From contig JAHDVF020000060.1 in NCBI GenBank assembly GCA_022606425.2, positions 310,001-374,000 on the forward strand: DNA of 64,000 nt, given 5' to 3'. Positions within the stretch are counted from its first letter, which is position 1, and every line of letters begins with the position of its first letter. Made by a program: the position numbers and the translations under genes. Of this stretch, positions 50,040 through 58,944 are shown in pieces. A model generated the notes under the pieces. It searched no databases and was not told where the DNA came from. It worked only from the letters and a program-made list of their open reading frames with translations. Origin of the DNA: Lepidostoma basale. Its lineage: Eukaryota; Arthropoda; Insecta; Trichoptera; Lepidostomatidae.

Positions 50040-50890
50040 AAAAAACTAACTTACTAACCATTACGCCGTTTCCCCGGAGGGGTAGGCAGAGAGGATGGAC
50101 CGCCTCATTGTTCTATCCTGACATTACCTGACATGACGACCTTCGTGGCAGAGTGGTAAGAGCTCTGACTTCCATACCGAAGGTTCCGGGTTCGATTCCC
50201 GGCGATAGCAGTGTGATTGTCACACTGTCATTGGTCTGGTGTAGAATTCACGTGACAATAAAATGGCGATAGATTGGCTACCTATCACATGTCATGTGAA
50301 TCTTCAATATAATAGCTAAAAAATAATAACAATGGGTTCAAGCGACATGTTGTATACAAGAACAAAAAAAAGAAAAAAAAACTAGTTGGCTTCAATTTAC
50401 TCTTGCTTACTCATCTACATTCACACATCGTGACATGCACACTCGTCGATTGATCCTACTTGGAACATGGCCGCCTTTCAGTAATTGAATAATTTGGTCA
50501 TGCCATGTTTTCCTTGGTATTTCTCGACTTCTTTTTCCATTCACACTACTTGTTTACATATTTTTAACCATTCTTCCCTTATCCATTCGTTCCATATTTC
50601 GAAACCATCTTAGTGACCCTTTCTAAATTTTATTTATCTCGCATTCATCCGCCTTACATTCCTTTCTTAGTTCATCATTAGATGTTCTAGCATACATTGT
50701 TTTTCTGCAAATCCTTCTTAGTGACCTCATTTCTACGGCATTTATCCTACTTTTATCCTTCTTCTGCCAACTCTAAGCTTCACTTCCATACATAAGGGTC
50801 GGCACTAGAACTCCATTGTGCACTGCCATCTTTGCTTCAGTCAATATATTTCTATTTGCGGTAATGACTTTGAGTCATTACCGCAAATAG
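50040..50890 (-). mobile_element. TTAG-tail element, subfamily B, split by a SINE
   Basis: 3' end at 50,040-50,130 (tail, CCCCTCCGGGG complement). It resumes at about 50,415-50,874 with RACMSRCVN, TKENMA*PNYSITERRP-like, INAVEMRSLRRICRKTMYAR, NDELRKECKADECE, MAVHNGVLVPTLMYGSEA and ITANRNILTEAKM. Stops at the palindromic junction. Confidence 0.75.
50135..50370 (+). mobile_element. tRNA-derived SINE-1, best copy
   Basis: A box TGGCAGAGTGG at 50,146 and B box GGTTCGATTCC at 50,189 match TRGYNNANNNG and GGTTCGANTCC. tRNA-like head about 75 nt (GACGACC..GGCGATAGC), then CAGTGTGATTGTCACACTGT, TTCACGTGACAATAAAATGG, and a 3' part ending TTGTATACAAGAACAAAA with an A-rich tail. Inserted in the TTAG-tail copy; a clear TSD was not found. 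Confidence 0.85.
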
Positions 50891-50898
50891 AAATATAT
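50844..50898. repeat. Perfect 26-bp palindrome at a retroelement junction
   Basis: ATATATTTCTATTTGCGGTA.. (50,844-50,869), spacer TTG, and its exact complement at 50,873-50,898. It is the ITANRNI segment of subfamily B present in both orientations. Confidence 0.9.
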
Positions 50899-51092
50899 AA
50901 AAAGAAGGATGAAAGTAGAATAAATGTAGTAGAAATGAGATCTCTTAGACGAATGTGAAAATATAAGAAGTGAAAATATAAGAAGTGAATGCGGTGCGAA
51001 TGATGGTGTTATGAACAAAATAATGAAAGGATCATTAAGATGGTTTGGACACATGGAATTAATGAATGAAGAAAGAATGGTAAAAAAATGGT
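50875..51092 (+). mobile_element. TTAG-tail chimeric fragment (B to A)
   Basis: SHYRKxNIY-type B sequence changes to subfamily A at AAAAAGAAGGATGAAAGTAG: KKDESRINVVEMRSLRRM, a duplicated GAAAATATAAGAAGT, SECGANDGVMNKIMKGSLRW, FGHMELMNEERMVKKW, then SINE-like sequence. Confidence 0.7.
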
Positions 51093-51187
51093 GAGAATCA
51101 ATCTGTCATCGGCGAGAATCGAACCCGGGACATTCGGGGTTTCAGTCAAAGCACTTACTACTCGGCCACTAAGGTCGGGTCTTTCAA
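51093..51187 (-). mobile_element. SINE-1-like tRNA-derived head
   Basis: Minus strand: GACCTTAGTGGCCGAGTAGT (A box), GTTTTGACTGAAACCCCGA, CCCGGGTTCGATTCTCGCCG (B box). Ends where GATTGATTCTCACC begins. Resembles a real tRNA fold in part, but the anticodon arm does not look like a functional tRNA. Confidence 0.65.
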
Positions 51188-51264
51188 GTCTGGGTCTCCG
51201 GAGCCGGAATCTATCACGACCTCTCGTCATATAGCCATGTATTTTGACTGTCAGTTTTTATATA

Positions 51265-51515
51265 CTTATTCTTCCTTGGACTTGAACTTGGATTTTTTGG
51301 CTTACAGAGGTTCAGCTCATGTGGCTATTCCTCTTACGTCTGATGGGAACATTGTTGGAAGGTGATTTGGTGGGTTGTCTGTTTATGCTGAGGCATGATT
51401 TGTGTGGCCCGGAGTGTTCCTCTGAAGGAGGATCGATTTTGGGCGCTTGTGGCGGCTGGAAGTGTTTGGGTCGTAATTTGAGAGGTTTTTTATTGTGGGG
51501 TTAGGATGTGAAGGG
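51265..51515 (+). repeat. SR1 unclassified interspersed repeat, longest copy
   Basis: TTTGGCTTACAGAGGTTCAG, GGCTATTCCTCTTACGTCTG, ATGGGAAC..TGATTTGGTGGGTTG. Pieces recur at 25,680-25,770 (inside the hAT MITE), 34,385-34,445, 42,237-42,290 and 42,525-42,560. Function unknown. A frame at 51,319-51,504 has no motif. Confidence 0.55.
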
Positions 51516-51840
51516 AGTCCTTTGTACTTATTCTTCCATCATACACTGGTTACTCCAATTTTTGGGCCACCCCTGTCGCGGTCAGTAGACGGGCACTGCT
51601 TACATTTTCAAACCAGACGCTGAAAAAATCCGTCGTTTAGGGGGAAGGCATTACGACACTAGACTGATAATGCAATTCTAAAGGGGCAAATAAAGACGAT
51701 CCAAATACATAGGGGCTGTATAAAGTTACTCTCTATTAGGTTACATTCAGAAATAATTACTTCTTATCAATCGTTTGGGAGAATTACTAGATATAGCCTC
51801 TTTGAATAAATATAAATGCTTCTACATTCGCCAAACTTTG
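51516..51840. other. No recognised element or gene
   Basis: Unclassified sequence. Nothing supported. Confidence 0.3.
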
Positions 51841-51844
51841 TGTT

Positions 51845-52035
51845 TTGATTGCATCAATTCACTTTTTATTTTTTTATACACTTTGTTTTACAACATTTAC
51901 ATTAAAAAATTAAAATTACATATACATGTTTCGGACAACCAGTCCTTCTTCAGTGATACATATTATAAATATATACATTAAAAATAATATAAAATTGTTT
52001 ACATACACGGATTATCGCTATATACGGAAAGCACT
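51845..52035 (-). mobile_element. Penelope-like end with ribozyme-like core (CTGAAGA type)
   Basis: Minus strand: CACTGAAGA, stem II GGAC-TGGTT-GTCC, GAAAC (51,928-51,932), ATGT, A. Stem II is good. Stem I is poor. The same end in plus orientation is at 53,120-53,215, lacking the first bases of the core. Confidence 0.5.
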
Positions 52036-52039
52036 GCTA

Positions 52040-52950
52040 GTGTCAGAGTAAATTGAGATCTTACAGCCTGGTTTGATATCAATAAAGGTGTCAAACAGGG
52101 TTGCGTAATGTCGCCGTGGTTATTTAATCTGTATATGGACAAATGTATGAAAGAGCTGAAAGGGTTGGATGTAGGTGCTCAGATGTAGATGAGCGGAGTG
52201 TCAGTAAGCTGTCTCTTGTATGCGGATGACGCTGTCCTACTTGCAGACAACGAGCATGAACTACAAGTCCTGTTGAATTGTATGTATGAGGTTTGTATGC
52301 GAAATGATCTGATGATGAATGTTAATAAGTCCAAGGTAATGATTTTTTAAAAGGAAGAAACCATGACAGTCTGCAATATTAGCGTGAATGGTGAAAATTT
52401 AGAGCAAGTAGTTGAGTTCGTGTATTTAGGTAGTATGTTTACAAGAGATGGGCGAGTGGAGAGGGATATTGAGAGAAGGGTTGGGGCAGGCAACAAAGTG
52501 AATGGTGCACTTAAAGTTGTCATCGCAAACAAAAACCTATCCAAAAAAGCTAGAATGGCAGTGCGCAATGGTGTTCTTCTACCGACCCTTATGTATGGAA
52601 GCGAAACATGAAACTGGCAAAAGAAGGATGGAAGTAGAATAAATGCAGTAGAAATGAGATCTCTTAGACGAATGTGTACATACTCTGTGTATGATAGAGT
52701 GTCGAATGAAAATATAAGAAGTGAATGCGGTGCGAATGATGGTGTCATGAACAAAATAATGAAAGGATCATTAAGATGGCACTATCAAATAAATCAAATA
52801 TTGAATATCGGCCATGTGAGGAGTCACAGAAATCGACGCGCGTGCATGACACGATGTATGAATCGAGAGAAATATGTCAGGAAAGAAAAGTGTGGAAGTC
52901 CATTCTTTCTGCCTACCCCTTCAGGGAGACGGCGTGATGGTTAGTTAGTT
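52040..52950 (+). mobile_element. TTAG-tail element with reverse-transcriptase catalytic motif (subfamily A)
   Basis: Plus-strand reading: SVRVN, stop, DLTAWFDINKGVKQGCVMSP, WLFNLYMDKCMKELKGLDVG, stop, MSGVSVSCLLYADDAVLLAD, YEVCMRNDLMMNVNKSKVMI, stop, KEETMTVCNISVNGENLEQV, VEFVYLGSMFTRDGRVERDI, ERRVGAGNKVNGALKVVIAN, PTLMYGSET, stop, INAVEMRSLRRMCTYSVYDR, IMKGSLRW, a deletion, QINQILNIGHVRSHRNRRAC and the terminus. GVxQGCxMSPxLFN is motif B and YADD (52,219-52,230) is motif C. This is the most 5'-extended copy, with at least four stops. It lies between opposite-facing Penelope-like ends (51,845 and 53,120). Confidence 0.9.
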
Positions 52951-53119
52951 TTTTGTTTACATGATCTGACAGATGTTATAAAGATTTATTTTGAAACATT
53001 TATGCTTTTGTTAAAACAAATATTATGATTCAATATAAAATTTAAAATAATATTTTAAAGTTCTTATTAAAGGAAAAAATAAAAAAAAGATTGGACTCAA
53101 CGTTAAATTTATTTGATTA

Positions 53120-53215
53120 TTTATATTTGAAGGACTGGTTGTCCGAAACATATGTATGTTATTTTTTTAATGTTAGTGTTGTATAAACAAAGTGTATAAA
53201 AAAAGAGAAATAAAA
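53120..53215 (+). mobile_element. Penelope-like end, plus-strand partner
   Basis: TTGAAGGACTGGTTGTCCGA, AACATATGTATG, TTGTATAAACAAAGTGTATA match the complement of 51,850-51,953. The CTGAAGA start of the core is cut to TTGA, so the motif is not intact. Confidence 0.5.
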
Positions 53216-53221
53216 AAAAAA

Positions 53222-53404
53222 AATTATATAATAAAAAAAAGACCAAGGATTTAAATCAATCATATTAGAATTTACTTTTTCAATCTTCAATGTGAGCAGA
53301 AAATAACTAATTATTATGAAGAAGGAATCTGGTCGTGTCCAGGCTTGAACCTAAGTCCCCTGGATCAGGAGCCAAGCGTTCTATCCCCTAGACCACCACC
53401 CGAC
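53222..53404 (-). mobile_element. tRNA-derived SINE-2, full-length copy
   Basis: Minus strand: GTGGTGGTCTAGGGGATAGA (A box), GGACTTAGGTTCAAGCCTGG (B box region), CGACCAGATTCCTTCTTCAT, AATTAGTTATTTTCTGCTCA, CATTGAAGATTG..AAATTCTAATATGATTGATT, TAAATCCTTGGTC, T/A-rich tail. It agrees with 54,606-54,786 throughout. Confidence 0.8.
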
Positions 53405-53449
53405 TGCACTTAGTATTAGAACACGTAATTTCCCTTATCACAGACAAAC

Positions 53450-53765
53450 AAAAACGAGTCTACAAGACATCCGTAAGTCCTATAATGACGTATAGAATAG
53501 AAACGAGAGCTGACACCATCAGAACAAAAAGTCTTCTAAGAACATCAGAAATGAAGACTCTCCGATCCGTTGCGGGAACGACGACGAGAAGACTGAGAAG
53601 ACGTGACGAGTGATAAGTAAAGCGAAAAATAAAGTACCAACTAGAAATCGACCTCCAGGAAGACCACCAAAAAGATGGCGAGACAGTTGGACATCTACAT
53701 CCTAGGAACGGGCCCCGAGAAATATCAGGACGCAGTCCTAAATAAAGCAGAAGAAGAAGACGACG
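53450..53765 (+). mobile_element. Q-family 3' end
   Basis: KRVYKTSVSPIMTYRIETRA, DTIRTKSLLRTSEMKTLRSV, AGTTTRRLRRRDE, a stop, KIKYQLEIDLQEDHQKDGET-type shifted GRPPKRWRDSWTSTS region, NIRTQS*IKQKKKT. Tail AAAGCAGAAGAAGAAGA. Confidence 0.75.
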
Positions 53766-53842
53766 CCCAAATGTTTTTAACAATAATTTATTGTTAAATT
53801 TTTTTAACATTGAAATAGGCAATGTTATAACCGAAACAAAGT

Positions 53843-54000
53843 CTTGCGTCTTGCATCTTGCGTCTTGCGTCTTGCCAAATTTATTTGCGTACCACTTTAT
53901 TCGCGTCTTGCGTACTGTATTTGCGTACCACTTTATTCGCGTCTTGCGTCTTGCGTCTTGGGTCTTGCGTCTTATCGTACACGCGTCTTGCCCGCGCGAC
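53843..54000. repeat. CTTGCGT heptamer minisatellite
   Basis: GTCTTGCGTCTTGCGTCTTG runs alternate with two copies of a longer unit containing TTTGCGTACCACTTTATTCG. Frames through it repeat RLAS/VLRL patterns and are artefacts. Confidence 0.85.
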
Positions 54001-54254
54001 AGTCACGCATGAAAAATCTTGCGCCGGTCACTCGGTATACCTCAATTGCAGAGAGTGTTAACAACAGAGGGTTAATAAAATAAATCCAGTCTTACAACAA
54101 AATGGTCACACCGCCCGTTGCGTCATCCAAGATCGAGCAGTGCACATTGTGTTCTGCACTTTGCAAATACATTTTATGGATCCATAAATATCGCATGCGG
54201 ACTATCCAAACATGAGCTCAGCGAACTGGACGATATTCCAACATGTTATTATAT

Positions 54255-54538
54255 ATTTTCAATTCATCTGTTTTTGTTTTCATTATTTCATTTATTTATT
54301 TTAAACATATCTAAAGCATTACAGATTTTTTTTTTCCAATACACTAAAGATACAAGTTGGAGATATACAATAATAAGTAATACATAATAGATTAATAAAA
54401 AGAGCGAGAAACATGAGATTCATGACAAATTAATAAAATAAATATACCATACAATTATAATAAAGATAGTACTTCCCTCAGATGAGCCAAACTATCACAA
54501 AATATGTCAAACTCCGAGGTGATACGATTAAGCAAGAT
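54255..54538 (-). mobile_element. Jb 3' UTR and terminal fragment
   Basis: Minus strand: ESCLIVSPRSLTYFVIVWLI-like (LNRITSEFDIFCDSLAHLRE in frame), then AT-rich 3' UTR. It matches 10,240-10,310. Confidence 0.6.
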
Positions 54539-54539
54539 T

Positions 54540-55180
54540 CAAAATGTTATGATATGTATGGACGTGAAGCATGGAACTGGCAGAAGCAGGATGAGAGCAG
54601 AATAGAATCGGGTGGTGGTCTAGGGGATAGAACGCTTGACTCCTAATCTAGGGGACTTGAGTTCGAGCCTGGATACGACCAGATTCCTTCTTCAAAATAA
54701 TCAGCTATTTTCTGCTCATATTGAAGATTGTAAAATAAATTCTAATATCATTGATTTAAATCTTTGATGTTAGTCTTTTTTTTTTAAATAAATAAATAAA
54801 TGCGGTAGAGATGAGATCCCTAAGACGTATGTGTAGTAGAACGAAGTACGACAGAATTTCAAATGCTGATATAATAAAGGAATGTAGTGCGGAAGAAGGT
54901 ATTATGAACAAAATTATGAAAGGATCGCGTTGATTAGGACATATGGAGCGCATGGATGGAGAAAGAAAGGTTAAGAAAGTATACGTGAACGATGTAAATG
55001 GAGTGTGGAGTCGAGGTCGACCGAGGAAAACATGGCATGACCAAATTAATCCAATTTGAAATTTTGGTCATGTTAGAAGTCGGAAGAATCGACGCGCGTG
55101 TATGACTCGTTGTATGAATAGAGTAGTGTGGCGGTCCAGTCTTTCTGCCTACCCCGCGGAGAAACGGCGTGATGGTTTGT
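54540..55180 (+). mobile_element. TTAG-tail element, subfamily C, split by SINE-2
   Basis: YGREAWNWQKQDESRI is cut at 54,605 and resumes at about 54,795 with NAVEMRSLRRMCSRTKYDRI, SNADIIKECSAEEGIMNKIM, KGSR, a stop, GHMERMDGERKVKKVYVNDV, NGVWSRGRPRKTWHDQINPI, RSRKNRRACMTRCMN, SLSAYPAEKRRDGL. The tail is TTTGTTTG in place of TTAG. Confidence 0.8.
54606..54790 (+). mobile_element. tRNA-derived SINE-2, full-length copy
   Basis: A box TGGTCTAGGGG at 54,615 and B box GAGTTCGAGCC at 54,659, a body identical in layout to 53,222-53,404, and a poly-T/AAATAAAT end. Host sequence AGCAGAATA..AATGCGG is continuous across it, with AATA/AAATA-like duplication. It inserted after the subfamily C copy. Confidence 0.85.
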
Positions 55181-55299
55181 TTGAAATGATAATTAATTTA
55201 AAACAATCTTCTTCTTTGGATTGGAAACTCTGTCCCCCAATAAAATCTGAATTATAAATTCTCCGTAATTTTTTCTTAATGAGCATGACTCACCGTTTT

Positions 55300-55500
55300 A
55301 ACAGTCTATTCGTCCGCGCCCACTTACTCCTCTCCCACTCTTCTTCCTTCCACATTATATTTATTTCTTCATAGGTTGTGCTCTGATTTTATATTTAATT
55401 TACTCTCACCCCGACGAAGCTCCGGCGGGAGCGAAACTGGTTGGTGTTACCAAATAAAGTGGTGTTAATACAAATTGATAAAAGTGTATTATTATTTTAT
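55300..55500 (+). mobile_element. Penelope-like end, diverged relative of the 37.5-kb palindrome
   Basis: GACGAAGCTCCGGCGGGAGC, GAAACTGGTTGGTGTTACCA, AATAAAGTGGTGTTAATACA, AAAAGTGTATTA align with the right arm of 37,396-37,615. Confidence 0.6.
55402..55450 (+). ncRNA. Hammerhead-ribozyme-like motif with strong stem II
   Basis: CACC, CCGACGA (CUGANGA with U4 changed to C), stem II GCTCC-GGC-GGGAGC, GAAAC, TGGTT, GGTG. Stem I CACC/GGTG pairs fully with the cleavage U between. The U4-to-C change would probably abolish catalysis. Confidence 0.5.
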
Positions 55501-55549
55501 TAAATAATAAATTGTAATAAAAAAATGGTTTTTATAAATAGGTGTTTAT

Positions 55550-55935
55550 AAATAAGTGCCTTCGCTCAATATTCAAAATCTATTGGCCCCAAACAGTGTC
55601 AAATGCCGTTCTCTGGACCATGGCAGGCGAAAAGCCAATTAGAGAACAAGTCGCTAGACGCAAATGGCAGTGGATCGGTCACACTCTGAGACGGAACCCA
55701 GCCTGCATTGCTCAGGGTGCACTAGACTGATCCCCTATGGGGGGAAAAAGAAAGCGAGGCAGACCTAGAGCCACCTGGAGAAGAACCCTGCAGGACGAGG
55801 TGAAGGCAACAGGCCTCACTTGGGATGATGTTAGGGATTAGGCATGCGATAGAGTCGGGTGGAGAAGATTCCTTGAGGTCCTATGCACCACGGAGGTGTA
55901 ACAGGACAAAAAGAAGAAGAAAAAGAATAAAAAAA
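55550..55935 (+). mobile_element. S-family 3' end, fullest copy
   Basis: WRAEKPIREQVARRKWQWIG, HTLRRNPACIAQGALD, a stop, GGKRKRGRPRATWRRTLQDE, VKATGLTWDDVRD, a stop, ACDRVGWRRFLEVLCTTEV, a stop, AAAAAGAAGAAGAAAAAG tail. LRRxxxxIAxxAL and GRPRxTWRR are the post-reverse-transcriptase C-terminus. Frameshift near 55,730. Confidence 0.8.
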
Positions 55936-56033
55936 ATGGTTGTAGCTAAAAATTCTATGATCTACATTTTGATCCATAAACTTAAGTTTTGTTATAGACA
56001 TACGCTTAAGTGGATATCTTTTTAATCTTCCTT

Positions 56034-56400
56034 CTTCTTTGCTAGCCTTCTTTCCTCCACTGCTGGATATAGGCCTCTTCCAATTTCTTCTACTCGTCTC
56101 TATCCTGCCCCCTTTGTATCCATGATTTTCCAACCCTTTTGACAATATCATCGGTCCATCTCATCGGTGGCCTTCCAACTGAGTATCCTGGGTGCCCATC
56201 TGTTGCCACCCTGTCTAGCCAAGTGTCCAGCCCATTGCCATTTCAATTTTGCCACTCGGTCCATGACATCAGCAACCCTTGTGCGGCGTCTGATTTCTTC
56301 ATTCCTTATGCGGTCACGCAAGCTCACACCAAGTATCTGTCGTTCCATGGACCTCTGTGTACACTTGAGCCTGTGGACACTTTTTGCTGTAAGAGTTTCT
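56034..56400 (-). mobile_element. M-family 3' end
   Basis: Minus strand: YRNSYSKKCPQAQVYTEVHG-like start, MERQILGVSLRDRIRNEEIR, RRTRVADVMDRVAKLKWQWA, GHLARQGGNRWAPRILSWKA, TDEMDR, frameshift, GYKGGRIETSRRNWKRPISS, SGGKKASKEEG. It matches 30,150-30,600. Confidence 0.8.
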
Positions 56401-56634
56401 ATTTAATCACAATGTACTATCTATTATGCAGAGTCTATTGTTAGTTAAATTCTTGCACTGAATGCATCACGCCAGACAGAAACCTAACCTTTGACCCATT
56501 TGAATAATGGAACGACTCATCAATACGACCGTTAAATGTGTGTGGTTGTCCTCACACATAGTTTTGTGTTACTCATATCGTTATAAATAAGTACCCCAAT
56601 TTGGAATAAATTCAAATTCAAATTGTCATATTCA

Positions 56635-56745
56635 AAATATGAATGTTGAAGATACGTTAGAAGTGTGTCAAGAATGAACAGTGTGGCGATCTATTCTTTC
56701 TGCCAATCGGGAAGATGGTGTGATGCTTAATTTGTTAGTAGATAT
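56635..56745 (+). mobile_element. TTAG-tail terminal remnant
   Basis: NMNVEDTLEVCQE, a stop, NSVAIYSFCQSG-like, GATGGTGTGATGCTTAATTT. Flanks are unclassified. Confidence 0.6.
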
Positions 56746-56769
56746 AATAATGCTTTTACCCATAGATCA

Positions 56770-57245
56770 GAGGTTCACAAACTCTTTTGTCCCGTAGACC
56801 CCTTGCCAACTTCTATTCAACTTTTTTTGTGCAGATCCCCTGCTTTCGTAATATTGAATTTATTTTTATTTTTAAACTGATACAGAGCTAAATCAGGCCA
56901 ATAGAAAAAAGCAAAAAAAAGCTGAATTCGTTGTCGACCTTTTTTTTGCTCATTCGTGAAAATCGGACCAGCGCCGCGACATTCTCAAAAACTGTAATGT
57001 CGCGCAGTTGTTCCAATTTTAACAAAGGACCTAAAAAAAAGGTCGACAGCGAATTCTGGCTTTCAAAAAAAGGTCGACAAACAAAATGCAAATCCACCAT
57101 TTTTACGTAAAAGAAAAGTATCAAAATTTCAATATTCGGCTTCAATTTAGTTGAACCATCTCGTAGATCCCTATTCACATAGATCCCCAATTTTTTACAA
57201 TTGTCATAGACCCCTTGCAAGTCGAAATCGACCCCGGGGGTCGAC
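56770..57245. mobile_element. Unclassified element with nested inverted repeats
   Basis: CAGAGGTTCACAAACTCTTT at 56,769 looks like an hAT terminus. TAGACCCCTTGC occurs at 56,802 and 57,208. Inside, GAATTCGTTGTCGACCTTTT (56,923) is inverse to 57,034-57,057, and CGCGACATT is inverse to AATGTCGCG. No right TIR was found, so the class is uncertain. The minus frame 56,888-57,247 has no recognised domain. Confidence 0.4.
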
Positions 57246-57344
57246 ATAGACCACTTTTTTCATATGAATTTTTAATAGAGGTACAAAAAACCTAAGAACT
57301 TTTTTTGTACCTTTTCAATCAAAAGGCAATATTTATTTTCATGT

Positions 57345-57480
57345 GGAGCCCACACCAGTGTACCAAATTCCTACCGACTTCTTACCAAAGAGTTATACAA
57401 TAACTTCAGAACTTTTGAATTGGTAAAATCTTTCCCATTCCTAAGAACAAATCCCAAAATCTGATGGGAGTTATTACATA
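57345..57480 (-). mobile_element. Ja thumb-region fragment
   Basis: Minus strand: SVCNNSHQILGFVLRNGKDF, TNSKVLKLLYNSLVRSR, YTGVGSTxK-like. LLYNSLVRS is the motif also at 10,680-10,705. Confidence 0.65.
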
Positions 57481-57539
57481 CTGATGTAATGAAGACTGAA
57501 AGATAATTTAGGATCGAATGTAACTCACAAATCTTTTCA

Positions 57540-58060
57540 AATCAAATCAATCAATAGACATTACAAACAGGAAAATGTTTAAGGCATCTATTAAGTACAG
57601 GTAAAATATTATAAAAATACAACAAAGTACCAGGAACGCATTAGAGATGGTTCGACATTAGGAAGACAAGATACTTTCTAAAGTCAATAGTATTTGCCCC
57701 CTGAACGTACTTTCACTAACATGAAAGACGTCGATCTCCGAGGAGACCGCGTTCAGCAGACTAATTGCTCTTCCCACCGGTGTCACCAGAGGCAGATTGG
57801 TTCTGGCGGCCGGTAGGTAAAACAATCTGTGCTGTCGCTGTCGGAGATATCTATCGGGGACAAAAAGACCAACATCCTCCAGTACGGCCGAGTTCTCAAA
57901 GTATCCCCTAATTAATCTGAAGACATGGGTTATTAGATGTCCATCTCTTCGAAGCTGTAAAGAATTGGTTCCGAGCATTCCCAGAATAAATGCCGTGGGA
58001 TAGAGCCACGGATAACTACCATACTCCCTCATGTAGAGATTTTGAAGACGTAGTCCTATC
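57540..58060 (-). mobile_element. Ja (Jockey/CR1-like) 3' end, open frame
   Basis: Frame 57,658-58,119(-): LQNLYMREYGSYPWLYPTAF, ILGMLGTNSLQLRRDGHLIT, HVFRLIRGYFENSAVLEDVG, LFVPDRYLRQRQHRLFYLPA, ARTNLPLVTPVGRAISLLNA, VSSEIDVFHVSESTFRGQIL, LTLESILSS, stop. The 3' UTR ends ..TTTGTAATGTCTATTGATTG. The N-terminal 40 residues come from non-Ja sequence. Confidence 0.85.
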
Positions 58061-58144
58061 CAGTGATATACCATCCATTGTATATCTGTGATAGATCGTC
58101 GTGCGAGCCCTAGTATCATGAGGAATACGATTGAGAAGAAGAAG

Positions 58145-58228
58145 ATGTAAGGAAATAACAGTGTGGCGGTTCATTCTTTCTGCTTATCCCTTCTAGGCGG
58201 CGTGATGGTTAGTTACTTAGTTAGTTTT
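58145..58228 (+). mobile_element. TTAG-tail terminal remnant
   Basis: NNSVAVHSFCLSLLG-like, GGCGGCGTGATGGTTAGTTA. 58,229-58,545 is unclassified. Confidence 0.65.
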
Positions 58229-58545
58229 TTTGTGATATGTGTAGTTACAAATATTTATCTCGCGAATTTTACGCGCCTTCCTTTGCCGCTGGATAAAACT
58301 TTCCGTTGCGTAACCAACTTGTGTGTGCTGAAAGAAGAAGTCGACATTAGCTGTCTCGAATAACAAAGAGCAAAAGACGTGCCAAAAGTCCTTCTTTTAA
58401 AAATGGAACAAGCGCCTAACAAAAAAGGTGCAAGTCTTAAAACGGCTGTAGCTTTCACAGAGCTTTCAGCTAAAAAGATTTTACAAAATATATTTTTTTC
58501 TCATTACTTTGAATAAATATAATAACACTTTATTTCACTTAACAC

Positions 58546-58920
58546 AGACATGTTTCAGTTATAACGTAACCTTTATCAATGACATCAATTGTTCTTTACT
58601 CCGTCACGCAGAACCAACCTGCCTTTGGTGATGCCAGTAGGAAGAGCAATTCGGACGCTTAATCTAATCATCTCGGATTTGGACATTTTCAGTGTCAGTG
58701 AGGCAGTATTCATAAAAAAAATATTGCAAACTCTGGAAAGAGTACTGCCTCACTGACGTCGACATATTTGGATTCCTTCTGATATGTATGATTTTTTGGT
58801 CTCATGTTGTTTTGTTTTTTATCTTTATAATACCGTTTTGTGTCCAAATGAGTCGCCTAAATGTTTTATCGTTTGTTATGTCTCATTTGTAAATGTATAA
58901 ATAAATAAATAAATGAAATA
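58546..58920 (+). mobile_element. Decayed Penelope-like end joined to a Jc 3' end
   Basis: 58,546-58,582, minus strand: TTGATAAAGGTTACGTTATAACTGAAAC-like, a degenerate ribozyme core. 58,583-58,920, plus: HQLFFTPSRRTNLPLVMPVG, RAIRTLNLIISDLDIFSVSE, AVFIKKILQTLERVLPH, stop, AAATAAATAAATGAAA tail. Confidence 0.7.
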
Positions 58921-58944
58921 AAGTGTTGTAACCTAAGTGTAGTT

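Noticed and set aside
50135..50210. Possible functional tRNA gene
   Set aside because: A and B boxes are good, but the sequence recurs with a common non-tRNA body at five other sites and the arms do not complete a cloverleaf; it is a SINE head.
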